A stretch of DNA of 64,000 bases from Tupaia tana (lineage: Eukaryota; Chordata; Mammalia; Scandentia; Tupaiidae), in NCBI GenBank assembly GCA_026018925.1, contig JAKSZU010000018.1, positions 2,868,505 to 2,932,504 on the forward strand, read 5' to 3'. The notes beneath the pieces were generated by a model. That model saw nothing but the letters and a program-made list of their open reading frames with translations. It was not told the origin of the DNA and searched no databases. This document shows positions 43,785 through 55,394 of this stretch, piece by piece (position 1 is the stretch's first letter; each line of letters opens with the position of its first letter). Made by a program: the position numbers and the translations under genes.

Positions 43785-43890
43785 CATGACCCACCGTACA
43801 GGTGCGGACACCAAGGCCAGACGCGAATCGGCTATGCGCTGATCATCAGAGGTCGCAGTGCCGCAGCTGGGCTTCGAACTCAGGCCAGCG
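43785..43890 (-). repeat. MIR fragment, reverse
   Basis: 'tacaggtgcggacaccaaggccag' plus 'gaggtcgcagtgccgcagctgggcttcgaactcagg' is a reversed MIR core. Confidence 0.8.
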
Positions 43891-44544
43891 TCGGGAGGCT
43901 GGACCCAGTGGGCAGGGACGAGTCAGGATGCTGGGTGTCGCGAGATGCCCGTGGGAGAAGAGCCCCACCTTCCTTACCATCTCCCCAGACTGGCCCTGGA
44001 ACTCTAAGCTGGAGGGCGGCTCTCCCCGACTCCAGGCTCTGGAGCTGCCTCTGAGCTGCTCATGGTGCTGATCCTCAGGAACCTGAGCCCTGAGCTGGGA
44101 TCCTCGAGCCACCACCCACCCTGAACTGCCTGGGTGCTGCCGTGCAGCTCCGACTCGGCAAGTCGGGGTAGGACCCGAGGTTCCCAGGGAATGCTGGGCG
44201 GCAGATGTCACGAGGCTGGCCCGGGGACATTTGCAGGGCAAAGGGGTAGGGCAGAGTTTTCCACCCCACGCTGCTCACTGGAGCCATCAGGGCAGCAGCA
44301 AAACCCAAAACAGAACTAACGACCATGCCGATGCCCGGGACCCAGCCAGACCCACGGAACCAGTAGGTCCCAAAGCTGCCCCGTGCCTCTGACACAGGGC
44401 CTGGGAGAGCCACCCTCACAGGTCAGGGGCTCCAGGACTGCGCCTTCATGTGGGAGGCTGGAACTCCCTCGGGGGGCCGCGTTCCCGAGCAAGGAGTCAG
44501 CTAGGCTGGGGCGGCGAGGAGACGTTGGGGCCCACTCCGTGCAT
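43891..44544. other. unique GC-rich sequence
   Basis: Nothing recognised. Confidence 0.4.
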
Positions 44545-44640
44545 GCCCAACAGAGCTCGGCTGGCTCACCTCTGGGCCTCACTCCCCACCTGGGGAACGG
44601 GAGATCATGGGTCTGGGGCTGATGGGGTGCTGGGGAGCTC
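44545..44640 (+). repeat. MIR fragment
   Basis: 'gctcacctctgggcctcactccccacctggggaacggg' resembles a MIR core; GC-shifted. Confidence 0.5.
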
Positions 44641-45249
44641 GGGGTTCACTCAGGGGCTTCTGCCCGGGCGGCCCGGCTGGCAAGCCCTGTCGGGTGAGCT
44701 GCTCTCACTGTGGTGGTTACTACCTGCTGGCCTGGCACCTGCATACCCGGGGTCTGCAAACGCGGGAAACGCACGGGGCCTGGGGACAAGAGGCAGTGAA
44801 GAAGCAGGGGACTCTTTGGCAGGCTGCAGCCCGGGGGGGCCTTCCTGGCTCCTCACTCGGGCTTCCCAACAGCTGCTAGGATCAGCTCGAGCCCTGACTA
44901 AATTGAACAGCCCCGTCCCGCCCCTCCACGCTCACCCGAGCCAGGCTCACTGCGTTGCTTTCTGTGCCATTCACACATTCCCCCTTACGGTCCCGCCGCC
45001 CTCGCCTGCAGCTGGCTGTCCACAGCTCACCGAGGACACACACCTGGTCAGCTGCCGTAGGGCGACGGGGCGGACGGGAGCCAGCACGAGCGGCTGAGTG
45101 CCCACCATGCCGGGGCCCACGGGAGACGCAGGACAGTCCGAGACCCGGATGCATCTGCCCTGCAAGGAGGCAGCGAGGTCACATGGAGGGATTCTCCTGG
45201 CCGACGCGTGGCAGAACCAGACCCTGTCTGTAAGGCGCGGCTGGCCGTG
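44641..45249. other. unique GC-rich sequence
   Basis: Frames of 90-215 codons overlap without domains. Confidence 0.4.
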
Positions 45250-45350
45250 TCCCTCTCATGAAGCCTGTAATTCCGTGCGCATTCCCAGGGGTGCGGCCAT
45301 CCTTGTCTCCTTCGGCCTCTCAGCAATCCTGTAAGGTTAAAACGTTCACA
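45250..45350 (-). repeat. MIR 3' part, reverse
   Basis: 'cctctcagcaatcctgtaaggtt' matches the reversed MIR 3' section (cctcacaacaaccctgtgaggta). Confidence 0.5.
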
Positions 45351-46240
45351 TTCTGCTCTAGGGTCACGGTGTCTCGCTGTTGTCCTCAGAGAGTCTCTCT
45401 GCCTGGGGTCCCCCTTGAGGGCTCCCTGGGCTCTAAACTTGGGTGGGGCAAGGCTTTGGAGTCCCTGGGCTTTGGGGTCTTTGTCGGGGTCTGGCTTTCA
45501 GGGCTGTCTGGCTGTGATCCCAATACACCGGGGGGAGCTGCGGGGCCGGGGGAGGCGGAAGGCTGGTGCCGGCCCCCCGCCCTCTGACTACTCCCCAACC
45601 AGTCCTCTGCTCTGCCTTCTCCTGCCTTCTAGACTCCCCAGCCCCATCCCTCCAGCCCTCCCCACTCTACCCCTGCAGCACTCCACGCAGAGCAGGGCCG
45701 CGTGGGAAGGAGGGATGGCCAGGGGAGTAGGAGGGACGGCCGCGTCACTCTTGTGTTCTATTTCTGTGAGGGCAACTGTTGACAGGAGCATGTCACATCA
45801 GAAGATGGATGCTGGCTTTGTCCCACAAGTCCTGGGACCTCGGTGTCAGAGGTGGCCCTGCAAGCCTTTTTCTCTATAAATTACTGCACTATTTTTTAGC
45901 CCTTGAAGGGTTGTACACAGAGCCTGGCGGGCCGTGGAGGTGGCCACAGCCACTCACTCCCCGCTGACCCTTGTTGAGGAGGGACTGCTCCGAGACACTC
46001 CTGTCTCACCTACTTGGCTCACCCCCCGCCCCGCCCTGAAGTGCAGGGCAGCAGTGGGAGGCACCCAACCGCGGGTCTGCTCCAGGTGCTCTGCACAGCC
46101 CGCAGCCAGGTCCAGGAGCCCCACTCCCAAGTAAGGAGACTGAGGTGAGGGGAGGTGGCGTCAGCTCTCAGCGGATGTGCCGGCCCATGGGCATGCTGAG
46201 CGCCGCGGAGCCACCAGAGGCGCTGTTCCCAAGCCCCGCC
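45351..46240. other. unique sequence
   Basis: No gene. A CTCF-like CCACCAGAGGCGCT at 46211 is one G short of the consensus and is not called. Confidence 0.4.
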
Positions 46241-46254
46241 CTGGGGTTCCTGCA

Positions 46255-46400
46255 CTGAGAGAGTGCCAGCCGGGAAAGAGGCTGCTCAGGTGCCCCTGGG
46301 CCCAGGACTTGAACCCGCTCCTCACTGGAAGTATAAGCCAGGGAAGGGGCTGCTCAGATGCCCCCAGGCCAGGACTCCGGCCGGCCCCTCGCCGGAGTGT
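46255..46400. repeat. 69-bp imperfect tandem duplication
   Basis: GGCTGCTCAG at 46280 and 46349, each followed by a GCCCCxGG…CCAGGACT phrase and a CCGGA/CTGGA end. Two diverged copies. Confidence 0.75.
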
Positions 46401-46689
46401 AAGCTGGTGTGGCCATCCTGGGACAGTCTGCGGTTCCTCGAGACGGTGAACCGAGACCAGACGGCCAGCAACTGCACCGCATGTGGAAGACTCCAACACA
46501 GACACGCAAGCAGTACATGTGTGCTCACAGCAGCGCTGCCATCGCGAAGGTGCAGACCACCAGGTGTTGGTCAGGAGGGGTGGACAGACAGACTGCCAGC
46601 CAGCCACAGGGAAGAGACACTCAGCAGGAAAAGGTAGGAAATTCTGGGGATGCTGGAACATGGGCCAGCCTTTAAAAGCCATGCCAGAC

Positions 46690-46889
46690 GGGGCCAGCAG
46701 GTGGCGTGGTACCTAAGGTGTTGAACTCCCACATGGCTGACTGCGGTTCAAATCCTAGACCTGGCAGCTTGCTTTCTCACTCTCTCTCTTCCTCTCTCTC
46801 TTTGTGTCTCTCTCTGGCAAGCACACGTGCCCAATAGCAAATTTAAAAACACTACTACTAATAAAAAAATAATAATGATTAAAAAAGAA
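46690..46889 (+). mobile_element. tRNA-derived SINE, short subfamily, with CTCF-like head
   Basis: Head GGGGCCAGCAGGTGGCGTGG, B box 'ggttcaaatcc', then directly 'gcttgctttctcactctctct' and an A-rich tail with (ACT)n and (AAT)n. CCAGCAGGTGGCGT at 46694-46707 keeps 13 of 14 CTCF-core positions. Confidence 0.92.
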
Positions 46890-47290
46890 AACTGAGCCAG
46901 AAAGGACCCACTGTTGTACAGACACGTGGCTGCAGGGCTGGGGGGCAGTGACAAGGAACGGCAGCTGGCCAGGGTTTCCCCTCGGCCGGTGAAAGTGCCT
47001 CGGGACCAAAGATGGCAGCCGCGCCCAGTGTGGGTGTGCGGGGTGGGCGGAGGGCCACGTTCCGGAGCTTCCTTTTGTGGTACGTTAGTTTCACCTCAAT
47101 TGTGGAAAGTATAGAGCAAGTGTGAGCCAGCAAGAAGCCGCACACCCAGGGCGAGGGTCCATGCGTGACCCCGAGGCTGCAGACTCTCTGTACAGTGCAG
47201 GGGCTGGGGCTTGCCACCACCCCGAGTGCCCTTGTCATCCTCTCATGGTATTTTGTCTTTTAGAATTATTTCGTTTTATTCATTATTATG
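46890..47290. other. unique sequence
   Basis: Nothing recognised. Confidence 0.4.
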
Positions 47291-47431
47291 ATGTTTAAAA
47301 AATTGCCATAGGACACATGTGCTCACCAGAAGGAAAGAGAGAAAGGGAGAAAGCAAGCCACCAGGTACAGGACTCAAACCATAGACGTGGGAGTCTAGTG
47401 CCCTAGCTGGTCCATTCTGCTGGTCCATTCT
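47291..47431 (-). mobile_element. tRNA-derived SINE, short subfamily, reverse
   Basis: 'gagaaagcaagccaccaggtacaggactcaaacc' and the reversed head 'ctagctggtccattctgctggtcc' identify the family. The head is partly duplicated (TGGTCCATTCTGC). Confidence 0.8.
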
Positions 47432-48119
47432 TCCTCCTATGCCCCATGTCACCTGAGCCAAGGGGCATGTTTGACTGACAGGCGGAGCAGGCAGCCTGAC
47501 CTGGGCAGAACCAGCATGGCCAAAGTCCAGCCCACGGAGCCAGGGCCTGCAGTCCTGCCGGGCCACCTCATGGCCAGTTCAGCTGGGGAGGCTCTGGAGA
47601 GCCTGGGCTGGCTCCCTGCCATGTCCTCCAAGTCTCTTTCCCTGTCTCTAGGCCCCTTTTCCCCATGTAAAATGAAGGGGTCCGTAGGTCAGTGTCTCTG
47701 AAATCTCTTTTTTCAAGTTCCAACAAAACCATCCAGGCTCTTGCCACCCTGTGTTTATGTACTTCTTCTTTTTTTTAATTAACTCACTTTAATTTTTAAT
47801 TCAATATTAAAAAATAAATAAATAAAACTTTCCACTGCTCTTGTAAGTGGAAAAGGCTCTCCTTCCAGATCACCAGACAGATGAACGCAGTGTGAATGAG
47901 ATACCAAGTGGTACCGCAGCCTGGTGGACTGTGCCCCACCCCTGCTGGGGAGGTGTGAGATGGACAGCAGCAAAGGGGTGTACTCAGGAAAATCAAAGAG
48001 AAATACGCTCTCTCTTACAGTGAAGCATGCCCCAGCTACACTCGTACAGATGAACAGGGCCGTCGCCACTGCAGCGGGTCCCAGCAGGCTCGCTGGGCCA
48101 AGCAGACTAGGTTTTCATT
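47432..48119. other. unique sequence with an A/T-rich tract
   Basis: 47765-47830 is T-rich then (AAAT)n, possibly an old retroposon tail. No gene recognised. Confidence 0.45.
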
Positions 48120-48305
48120 AGGCCCCAGGAAAACAGAGGGTGTTAAGCTGTTTGTTATTTCAAGTCAGCAGAATTAGCAGAGACTTGGAGTTTGGCACTT
48201 AAATCTATAACACCCTCCTGAAATCCAGCCTCCTTCAATTGATGTGAACTGTCCCTGAATCTCCTGTTAGTGATGCTCTTCACTGTTGAAAGATCAAGGG
48301 CCATT
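48120..48305. other. enhancer-like unique block
   Basis: 'gttaagctgtttgttatttcaagtcagcag', 'ccttcaattgatgtgaactgtccctg', 'cactgttgaaagatcaagggcc' (LEF/TCF-like AGATCAAGG). AT-rich, no CpG cluster, no repeat. Candidate conserved element. Confidence 0.38.
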
Positions 48306-48364
48306 AGGAGGCCGGAGAAGGCACAGAGACCAGGACGGCGCGGCAGAGAGCTGTCGCCGGCCGG

Positions 48365-48475
48365 CCTGGGTCGCGTCTCAGCTCCACGCAGTGACCTGCT
48401 AAGTCAGCTGCCCTTCTGCACCTCCATATCGGCGTCTGGAAAAGGGGTTTCCTGCGGCACCTGCCTCCTCCAGTG
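48365..48475 (+). repeat. MIR fragment
   Basis: 'gtctcagctccacgcagtgacctgc' and 'tgcacctccatatcggcgtctggaaaagggg' in MIR order. Confidence 0.55.
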
Positions 48476-49289
48476 GAGAGGACGAGGGGCAGAGGGGTGA
48501 GTGCCTGTCTGTGTGGCTTGCCTTCGGCTGGGCTGCCTTTTGCCAACATTATATTATTCTCACACCAGGTCTATGCCACAGCGCAGGGCAAGCGCTTCCA
48601 GTGGGCTGGGCTGGGCAGTTCTGGGAGACTTAGAGGACAGGGTGGGGCTCTGCACGGACATCCTGGACCCTCCTGCTGTAGCCCAGCCTGCCAGCTCTGC
48701 GGAGGTAGGGCCCGCCGGCCTCACAGCCCCGGAGCCGTTAGACACCATCTCCCCGGAGGGGAGCTCGGCCTCTGTCCTCTGGCATGCCTGTGATGCAGGG
48801 GTTCCCCACATCTCTGCAAGGCGCGGACCTGTATGTCCTACCAGCCTGGAGAGAAGCTGGGACCAGAAGCCTCCTCATCCCAGAGGAAGACGAGAGGGCC
48901 TCAGGCCGGGTCTCTCTTCTCTCGGCCTGCGGCTCCGATGTCTTTGTCTCTGAGCTCTGTCCCAGTGAAGAGTCATTTGTTATTTCCAGAAGGTTTCTCC
49001 TCTTGCATGAGAACAAACAGAGCCAGCCCAGCACAGCCCAGGCCCTTAGGGCTCAGGAACTGGGAAGAATAGAGAAGGAAGTTGGCGCAGGAGGTGCATC
49101 GGCCTCCCGGCTGCTCCGGCCTCCCAGCGGCCGGCCTTGTTAGTGTCCCCTCTGGAGGAGGAAGCCCAGGCCTCCCCGGGGAAGGAAGAGCCCCTCCCAG
49201 GGAGAGCAGGGGCCAGGGCCTCACCACCAGCTCACTCCACCTTCCCTGTCCATACCGTCCCCTCTCCATACCATGGATCTGCGCACGAC
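48476..49289. other. unique GC-rich sequence
   Basis: Frames up to 150 codons without domains. Confidence 0.4.
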
Positions 49290-49465
49290 ACTCGGACCCA
49301 GGGGTTCAAGTCTGCGCTCTGACTCTTACTAGCTGTTGTTCTCAGACAAGCCGTGTATGCCCCCCTCCCCCATCTGTAAAATGGGCACAGAATACTACCT
49401 GTTCCCAAGGCAGGGCCATCAGGCCACGGCAAGATGACTTAGGCCACGGGCAGTTGCTAACGCAA
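49290..49465 (+). repeat. MIR SINE, near full length
   Basis: 'gttcaagtctgcgctctgactcttactagctg', 'ccatctgtaaaatgggcacagaatactacctg' match MIR well. Confidence 0.88.
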
Positions 49466-49616
49466 TCGATCTGCTAGACACTCTGCATATGTCACCTCAT
49501 CAGGGAGGTTTGGGCTTCACAGGAAAGCCAGTGGGCCAGGAAAACCTCACTTAGAACAAATGACCAAAATTTACATCTTAATTCATCAAGGTGCGAATGT
49601 TTCCCAGAATATTCTT

Positions 49617-49884
49617 TTTTTTCCTTTTTTCGAGAAGTTTTTGCTATAGGGCGTGTGCGCTCGCCAGAAAAACAGAGAGAGAGACAGAGAAACAGAAAGC
49701 GAGAAATCACCCCCCAGGGGGTATAGCCGCACCGCAATCCCTTCTCCTCCATTCTCCTCTCGGGATCTTGGGCACGCACGCACACGCACCTGGCGTGAGT
49801 TTAAGCCACTGGGTCCGGGACTCGAACTGCAGTCATACTATGTGGGAGTCCAGTGACATAGCCATTACGCTAACTGCTGGTCCC
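49617..49884 (-). mobile_element. tRNA-derived SINE, long young subfamily, reverse, 14-bp target duplication
   Basis: Poly-T tail, 'ctatagggcgtgtgcgctcgcc', (GA)n, 'gagaaatcaccccccaggggg', 'ctcctctcgggatcttggg', and the head 'cattacgctaactgctggtcc'. CCCAGAATATTCTT (49603-49616) and CCCAGAATACTCTT (49885-49898) form the target duplication. Confidence 0.95.
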
Positions 49885-49898
49885 CCCAGAATACTCTT

Positions 49899-50842
49899 AA
49901 AATTGCATCTTTGCTGTGTCGCACTACATTTACCAAGAAAGAGGACACCCCCGGCTGCTCCCAGGGCTTGCCGTGGGGCAGGCTGGTAGCATCGGGCCAA
50001 CCTCCTCAGCTCTCCCTCCGGACAGGGGCCCCGCTTGCCAGGGGTGGGGGCGGCCCACGAGTTCTCAGTCCTTCAGGCCCATCGACCGGCCAGAGCAGAT
50101 GTAGCATCCGGGAAGCATTTCCCTGCACAGAGCATTTTGGCTTCACCAGAACCAGCCGGAAGTGCCCTCGCCCAGAAGGTCCGTCCCAGGGCATCTGCTG
50201 TGAGGGAGCCAGTGCCTCCCATGCAGGTGTGCCATGGCCGCTGGGCAGGGCCAGTCCCTGCCCGGATGGGCATCCTCAGGGGGCGACTGGGAGACAGGAA
50301 GAGAGACCCCGAAGGCCCGCAGCCCTCTGGAGAGCGGCGGCAAGCAGGCGGTTCAGCCAGCAGCGGTGTCCGACCCTGCTGCCCCGTGTCCTGGGAGCTG
50401 GGAAAAAGCAGGAAGGTGCTCCCCCACACATGCCAGAACATTCCCTGCTTGGGCGTGCTGGCACCCACTGCAGAGGCTCTCTAGGGGGCCAAGGGGCCGA
50501 GAACCGCCGGGCTGGAGGACCAGAGGCTTAGGGCACTAGCAGCCAGAGACCAAGCGGGCTTCGGCCAAATGGTGAGAGGGTGGGGGATGATGTCACGCCC
50601 TGCCGTGCCTGAAATGGGTCTAAACAGAAGAATAAGCCCGTCTTCTCCAGGTTGAGAGGAGGTGACACAACTTCCCAGGCGCTGGGGAAACTCTTCTGGC
50701 GTTTGGAGCAGCGGTGTGACCGACTCCAGGCCAGTAACCAGGGCAGGGCCTGCTGAGTGTTGTTTCCTGGGTCCTTCGACAATACCCAGAATACAGAAAT
50801 GAATAAAAATACCAACATAGATTTCGGAAGCACCTTTCATTC
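49899..50842. other. unique sequence
   Basis: No gene, RNA or assigned repeat. Confidence 0.4.
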
Positions 50843-51092
50843 TTATTTATTTAAAAAATATGTATGGGTGCGTATGCTCGCAGGGTAGAGGCGGAGGGAG
50901 GGGAAAGCGAGAAAGCATTTCCCCAGGGGCATGGCCACGCCACAGTCCCTTCTCCTCTATTCTCCTCTCAGAATTTTAAGCACACATGCACAAATGTCCT
51001 GCGTGTTTTTCAGGCTGCAGGGTGTGGGACTTGAACCCTCTGTCGGCCGTGTGGATCCAGCCACCTTCACCGGCAGCCCCCTGGCTGACCCA
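50843..51092 (-). mobile_element. tRNA-derived SINE, older long copy, reverse
   Basis: A/T-rich tail, 'cccaggggcatggccacgccacagtccc', 'ctcctctattctcctctcagaattt', 'gggacttgaacc' and a decayed head. The GGCATGGCCACGCC segment is the kind that was amplified in the 7928 minisatellite. Confidence 0.8.
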
Positions 51093-51739
51093 GGGCAACT
51101 TTTATGCTACAACCCCTTCCAAGGTTGAGAGAAGCGGCCACACAGCAGTCTGCACCCTCGTCCCACGCGGCCACCGCACCAGGGTCGCGCCCCACCTCCC
51201 GACGCTGCGTAGACCGGTTCTCGGCCTCACATCCCACACGTCCGAAGCTCAGTGGGGGAGAGGTCAGTAGATAGGAGAGGCAGACTCCCGGCCGGGACAG
51301 ACCTTGCCTCATTCTCAGTCTCTCGTTGTACAGAAGGAGGGCGTGCGGCCCCACAGCGAAGGGGAGAGCGCCCCTCACGCCCAGCCTCCGGGGAGCCCGG
51401 GCCCCAGCTCCGACCGGGCCGGCACAGCGCGGGCGTGCTGTAGGACCGCATCCACAAGCTCACGGACGTGGGGAAGGGTGGGGCTTTCTATCCCAAATGA
51501 TTTCTTTTCGTTTGAACATAGACATCTGGAGTCCTATAAATAAAATTCAGAATGTAAATACTGGAAGGCCCATTAGAGAGTGGTTTTAGGTCTGGGGAGA
51601 GCACGGGTCAGTGGCTCTCCCGCCGACCGCGGTGGGAAAACACCGCCCGGACGTGGGTGTTCTGGCCCGAGCACGTCAGCCGTGTCGCCGCGTGGGCTGG
51701 GCTGCGCTCGGGCTTCAGGATAAACAGTAAAGCACGGGT
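51093..51739. other. unique sequence
   Basis: Nothing recognised. Confidence 0.4.
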
Positions 51740-52110
51740 CAGTTGTCTTCTATTTATTATGTTGCAGTAACAGTTTTAAACAGCTACCTAAAAACCTTTC
51801 TGCTTTCATTTTATGCATGGGGAAAAAGGGACTTGGCCAGGGGAGAGGCCCACGCTTTTCATCGTAAGAGCACATTCGACACACAGTGAGGCCGTGGGAC
51901 ACGCACTTGGCCAGATCTGTGATAGCAGGTTTAAAATGCTCTTCAAAGGCATTTTCTCTCCGAGACGTATAAAACAAGCTTTATTTAATAATGCCCGATT
52001 TGGCTTATCCAATTTAAATATTTGCTCTGATCAGCGACCATTTGATGCCAGCCTCGTTTCAGGCCGGAGAGTAATTCCTCTGGGTTATTTTTCTTTGGCA
52101 TTAGGTTGAT
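51740..52110. other. enhancer-like unique block
   Basis: Long repeat-free AT-rich stretch: 'cttctatttattatgttgcagtaacag', 'acaagctttatttaataatgcccg', 'ggcttatccaatttaaatatttgctctgatcag'. Low CpG and dense homeodomain/MEF2-like cores. One of the best candidate conserved elements. Confidence 0.42.
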
Positions 52111-53635
52111 CCTCCTGGAGGCAGGATGGCCGCTCTTGGGTTCCCTACGTTTCTCGAACCTGTGCTGCGTCCAGGAAGTAAGCGAGCCAGAAAAGGCACG
52201 TCAAGCCTGCTTTTATAACGCTCGCCTTGCTCCTCGTGTCTGTCTGCTGAAGACAGAGGTATCATTTCCAGAACCTTTCCTGGTCGCTTAATTATAAGGA
52301 GAGGATTTTATTGTTAAAATTTTTTAATAAAGCATGAAAATGTAAAAAAAAATGTCTCTAAGAAGGCTTTTTTTTTTTAGATGTATTCTTCCGTCCTCTT
52401 CCCCCTCCTTCTCGGGGACGTTTACACCCCCATATTTACCAAATGGGGGTGCTCTGTAGGAGCCAAGGCTTTCAAGATACGGGGGTGGAGACGAGAGGGC
52501 CGTGAGGAGGGAGCGCTTTTCTGCTGTACGACCCAGCGAGCTTCACAGGAGACGCTCGGCCCAGCAGCTGGGGATGTTTCCTGCAGAGCTTTCGCTGCTG
52601 GGCTCGCTGTCCTCGCTGTCCTCACGATTTCACCAGCTCAGCATCCGCGCACAAACCTCGCATCTTGTCTTTGCACGCCGTCTTCAAAAGTAGCCCGGGC
52701 CCCCTGAGAGGCGTCGTAAAGTCATTCGTAAGGACCTGCAGGTCTGACAGCTCCCTCCCTGATCCCAGCCCGGGAGGTCGCCAAGGCGGGGTGAGAAGAA
52801 CTCCAAACATTATCCGAGCGGCCCCCACACAGGGACTCTGCTCCCAGACGGAGAAGGTGGCTTTCTCCGTGAAAGGGGCGTTTATCAGCACAGGGCCAGC
52901 GCCTGGTTTATGGCCTCGGCCTGGCGGGAAGGTGCCACCTGGCTCCGCCTGCAGCCTGGTCCTGGCCCAAAATGTTCACGGGCTGATTTACACCGTGTAG
53001 GTGTGCGCTCGGGAGACGCCCGGCCGGCGCTGACAGCGAACACCCGGGGTTCGCAGGCTCCACATTTCTATTTCGCAGCGGTCAGAGGGCAAGAGAGACT
53101 GCTCGGAAAGCACGCTGGCCCTGACAAGTGTCCCTCCTGTGATGGCCGCGGGAGGGCCGAGCACCCTCTTCAGCCGAACCCCCCAGCGCCTGCCGGGCGG
53201 GGACCAGCTGTCGCAGCGGCGGGCAAGGCAGTGCTCTGGGCCAGTGTGTGCCGGCAGGCCCTCGCCTCGGCCCTTCCCTTCGGTGGCCGCTGCTAACCCT
53301 TCTGCTGCGGCGCCGGGGCTTCAAAGGGGCCTGCCCTAGCTTCCCTCTGAATGGAGACTGGGGTCTCCGCCTGGCAGACACACTTTACAGGAGACCGCCG
53401 TGTCACCTCACCACGGCCGCCTCTGCTGGGGCCGCATTCCCAGGCATCCGCTTTCCGGGAGCTGCTTTCTCAGGGGGCCACTTTCTGTTGTTTCCGCTCA
53501 CATGTGGAGTCAGGTGGGGGTGTCACTGTCTCCCCACCAGGTCCCCCGGGGACCCTCGTGCCTCCGCCGTGGTAGGTGGCCTTGCACCATCTGAATGCCA
53601 GGTTAAAACATGCTCCAAGAAATCAAAAGGCCTTT
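52111..53635. other. unique sequence, AT-rich then GC-rich
   Basis: 52290-52380 is A/T-rich with a T run. 53040-53330 is GC-rich but has too few ordered CpGs to call an island by eye. No exon supported. Confidence 0.4.
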
Positions 53636-53735
53636 CTGTTTGTTAAAAAGCATGGATGTAAAAGCGTGCTGTCAGGCCGCCCCTCCTGTTTGTTAAAAAG
53701 CATGGATGTAAAAGCGTGCTGTCAGGCCGCCCCTC
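53636..53735. repeat. perfect 50-bp tandem duplication
   Basis: CTGTTTGTTAAAAAGCATGG... at 53636-53685 and 53686-53735 are identical over all 50 bp. Confidence 0.98.
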
Positions 53736-55394
53736 CGTCCGGGCAGCGGGGCCATTGGTTGCAGATCCGTCTCCATCCCTGTCCGACTTCTCTGCAGACA
53801 CTCCGATGCACTGACGAGAAAGAAAACAAATGTGCTTTTGCCTCAGAGAAACTATATATAGGTCAATGTATTTGGGGAGGGCGCAGGATGCATGTGGGGA
53901 CATAGAAAATGATTCTTTGTCCAAGTTTTCATTTTTACAAATAATCCTGTACGGACCCCGGGAGCACCGGGCCGACTTGAAAGGCTCGCTCCCGCGTGGC
54001 TGCAGTCTCTCCCTGGGGGGCTCGACAGCCACGCTTTCCCCACTGTGCTGCCCGCAGACGTAAAGTACTCGCTGACACACGGGGCCCGTGTCAGCAGAAA
54101 ACAGAATCCCTCTGCTCCGGGTTCTGTGTTTAAAACAGTCTTTAGGCCAACAGTTGAGTACTACAAAATCCTCCTTAAAAAATTCTAGCTGTCCTTTTAC
54201 GCGTCTTTCTCCTTAGACCATAAGTGTGTAAACCTTCCAACAGTGAAAAAATACCACTTTGCCTTCCTTACTAAGCGGGGAAATGCTTCCACTAGCCGCG
54301 ATTGTTTAAAATGACCAGCCCTGAGATGAGGGGGCAAAAATTTCAGCCACGAAACAGAAACTTCGATTTCCAAACACCAGGTGACAGCCTTTCAGGAACT
54401 GTGGCCCCCTGGGCAATGGCTGTTTCCCGGGCCCGAGGTGCCTGCTGCCGCTGTGAAATCGGCAGGCCAGTCTACAGCAAGTCCAGGTTGGGAAGAACAG
54501 GTTTGCCTTTACTGTAAGTGTATGAACAACGCACGCTTGTGAACGTCTGCTCTGACCGCATAGGACGCCTCGACAGCCCTGCGCCAGCGAATGCGACACA
54601 GTCCGGGAGCCCGAGCCCTGCTCCGGACAGGCTCCCGGAGGGCGCGGCGTCCCCAGGCCCTGGCGCCAGCGCAGGAAGAATGCGCTTCGACTCAGCTGCG
54701 GACTCTGCACTCTAACCTCTGCGGGAGCAGGCCGAAACACAGGTGAGTACTGAAAGACGCTTTTCTTTCAAATTCTAAATAATGAGACGGATAAAAAATT
54801 AATGTCGTTCTACGGGGTCTGAACATTAAAAGGTCCGAGAGCGTTACCCAGGGCCCAGCGAATGGCTAAACGGATTAGTAGCCTTACTTTTTAACATGTA
54901 AACATCTGAAACCCGTTTCCTGTTTAAGGGGGGGAAAGTCTAGGTGGATGACCTTGGGCACTTTTTTTGATTAACAAATGTGAATTGTACATCATGGTGG
55001 GAAAAAAATGGCCCACTCTTGGTGGTCTCTCTACAGTCTGTATATGGGAGAGAGAGAGAAATACAAAAATAAACGTTACCTCCTCACTCTCAGGGTGGGC
55101 AATGCCACTCCTACAGCCGTCCGGGCTCTGGCAAATGTTAGTGCTGTCACTGCAGACAGAGTCCCCGCGGTCTGCGTGCCTCGACGGGTCCGAAGAAAAA
55201 CATTCCTGGCATTCCTGGTGGTGGGTCCCTACTCCAGGCCTGGGACTCACCCGTCCAATGGCCTGGGCCGTGGCTGACCCACACCCAGGCCTCTCCCAGC
55301 CAGCCCCGCAGTGGGCTGAACACCGGGACCGATTTGCTGCGTGTGTGCGGAGGAACCTCACGCTAATTCCCAGCCCGTGAGCACGGAGCACCAG
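53736..55394. other. unique sequence
   Basis: Mixed composition; includes a good splice-donor-like string CACAG|GTGAGTACT at about 54741 with no recognisable exon. No gene called. Confidence 0.4.

Noticed and set aside
46211..46224. CTCF site CCACCAGAGGCGCT
   Set aside because: Lacks one G of the core, so spacing is wrong.
54735..54750. Exon ending at splice donor CACAG|GTGAGTACT
   Set aside because: A good donor by itself, but no acceptor-bounded coding exon or known product is visible upstream.
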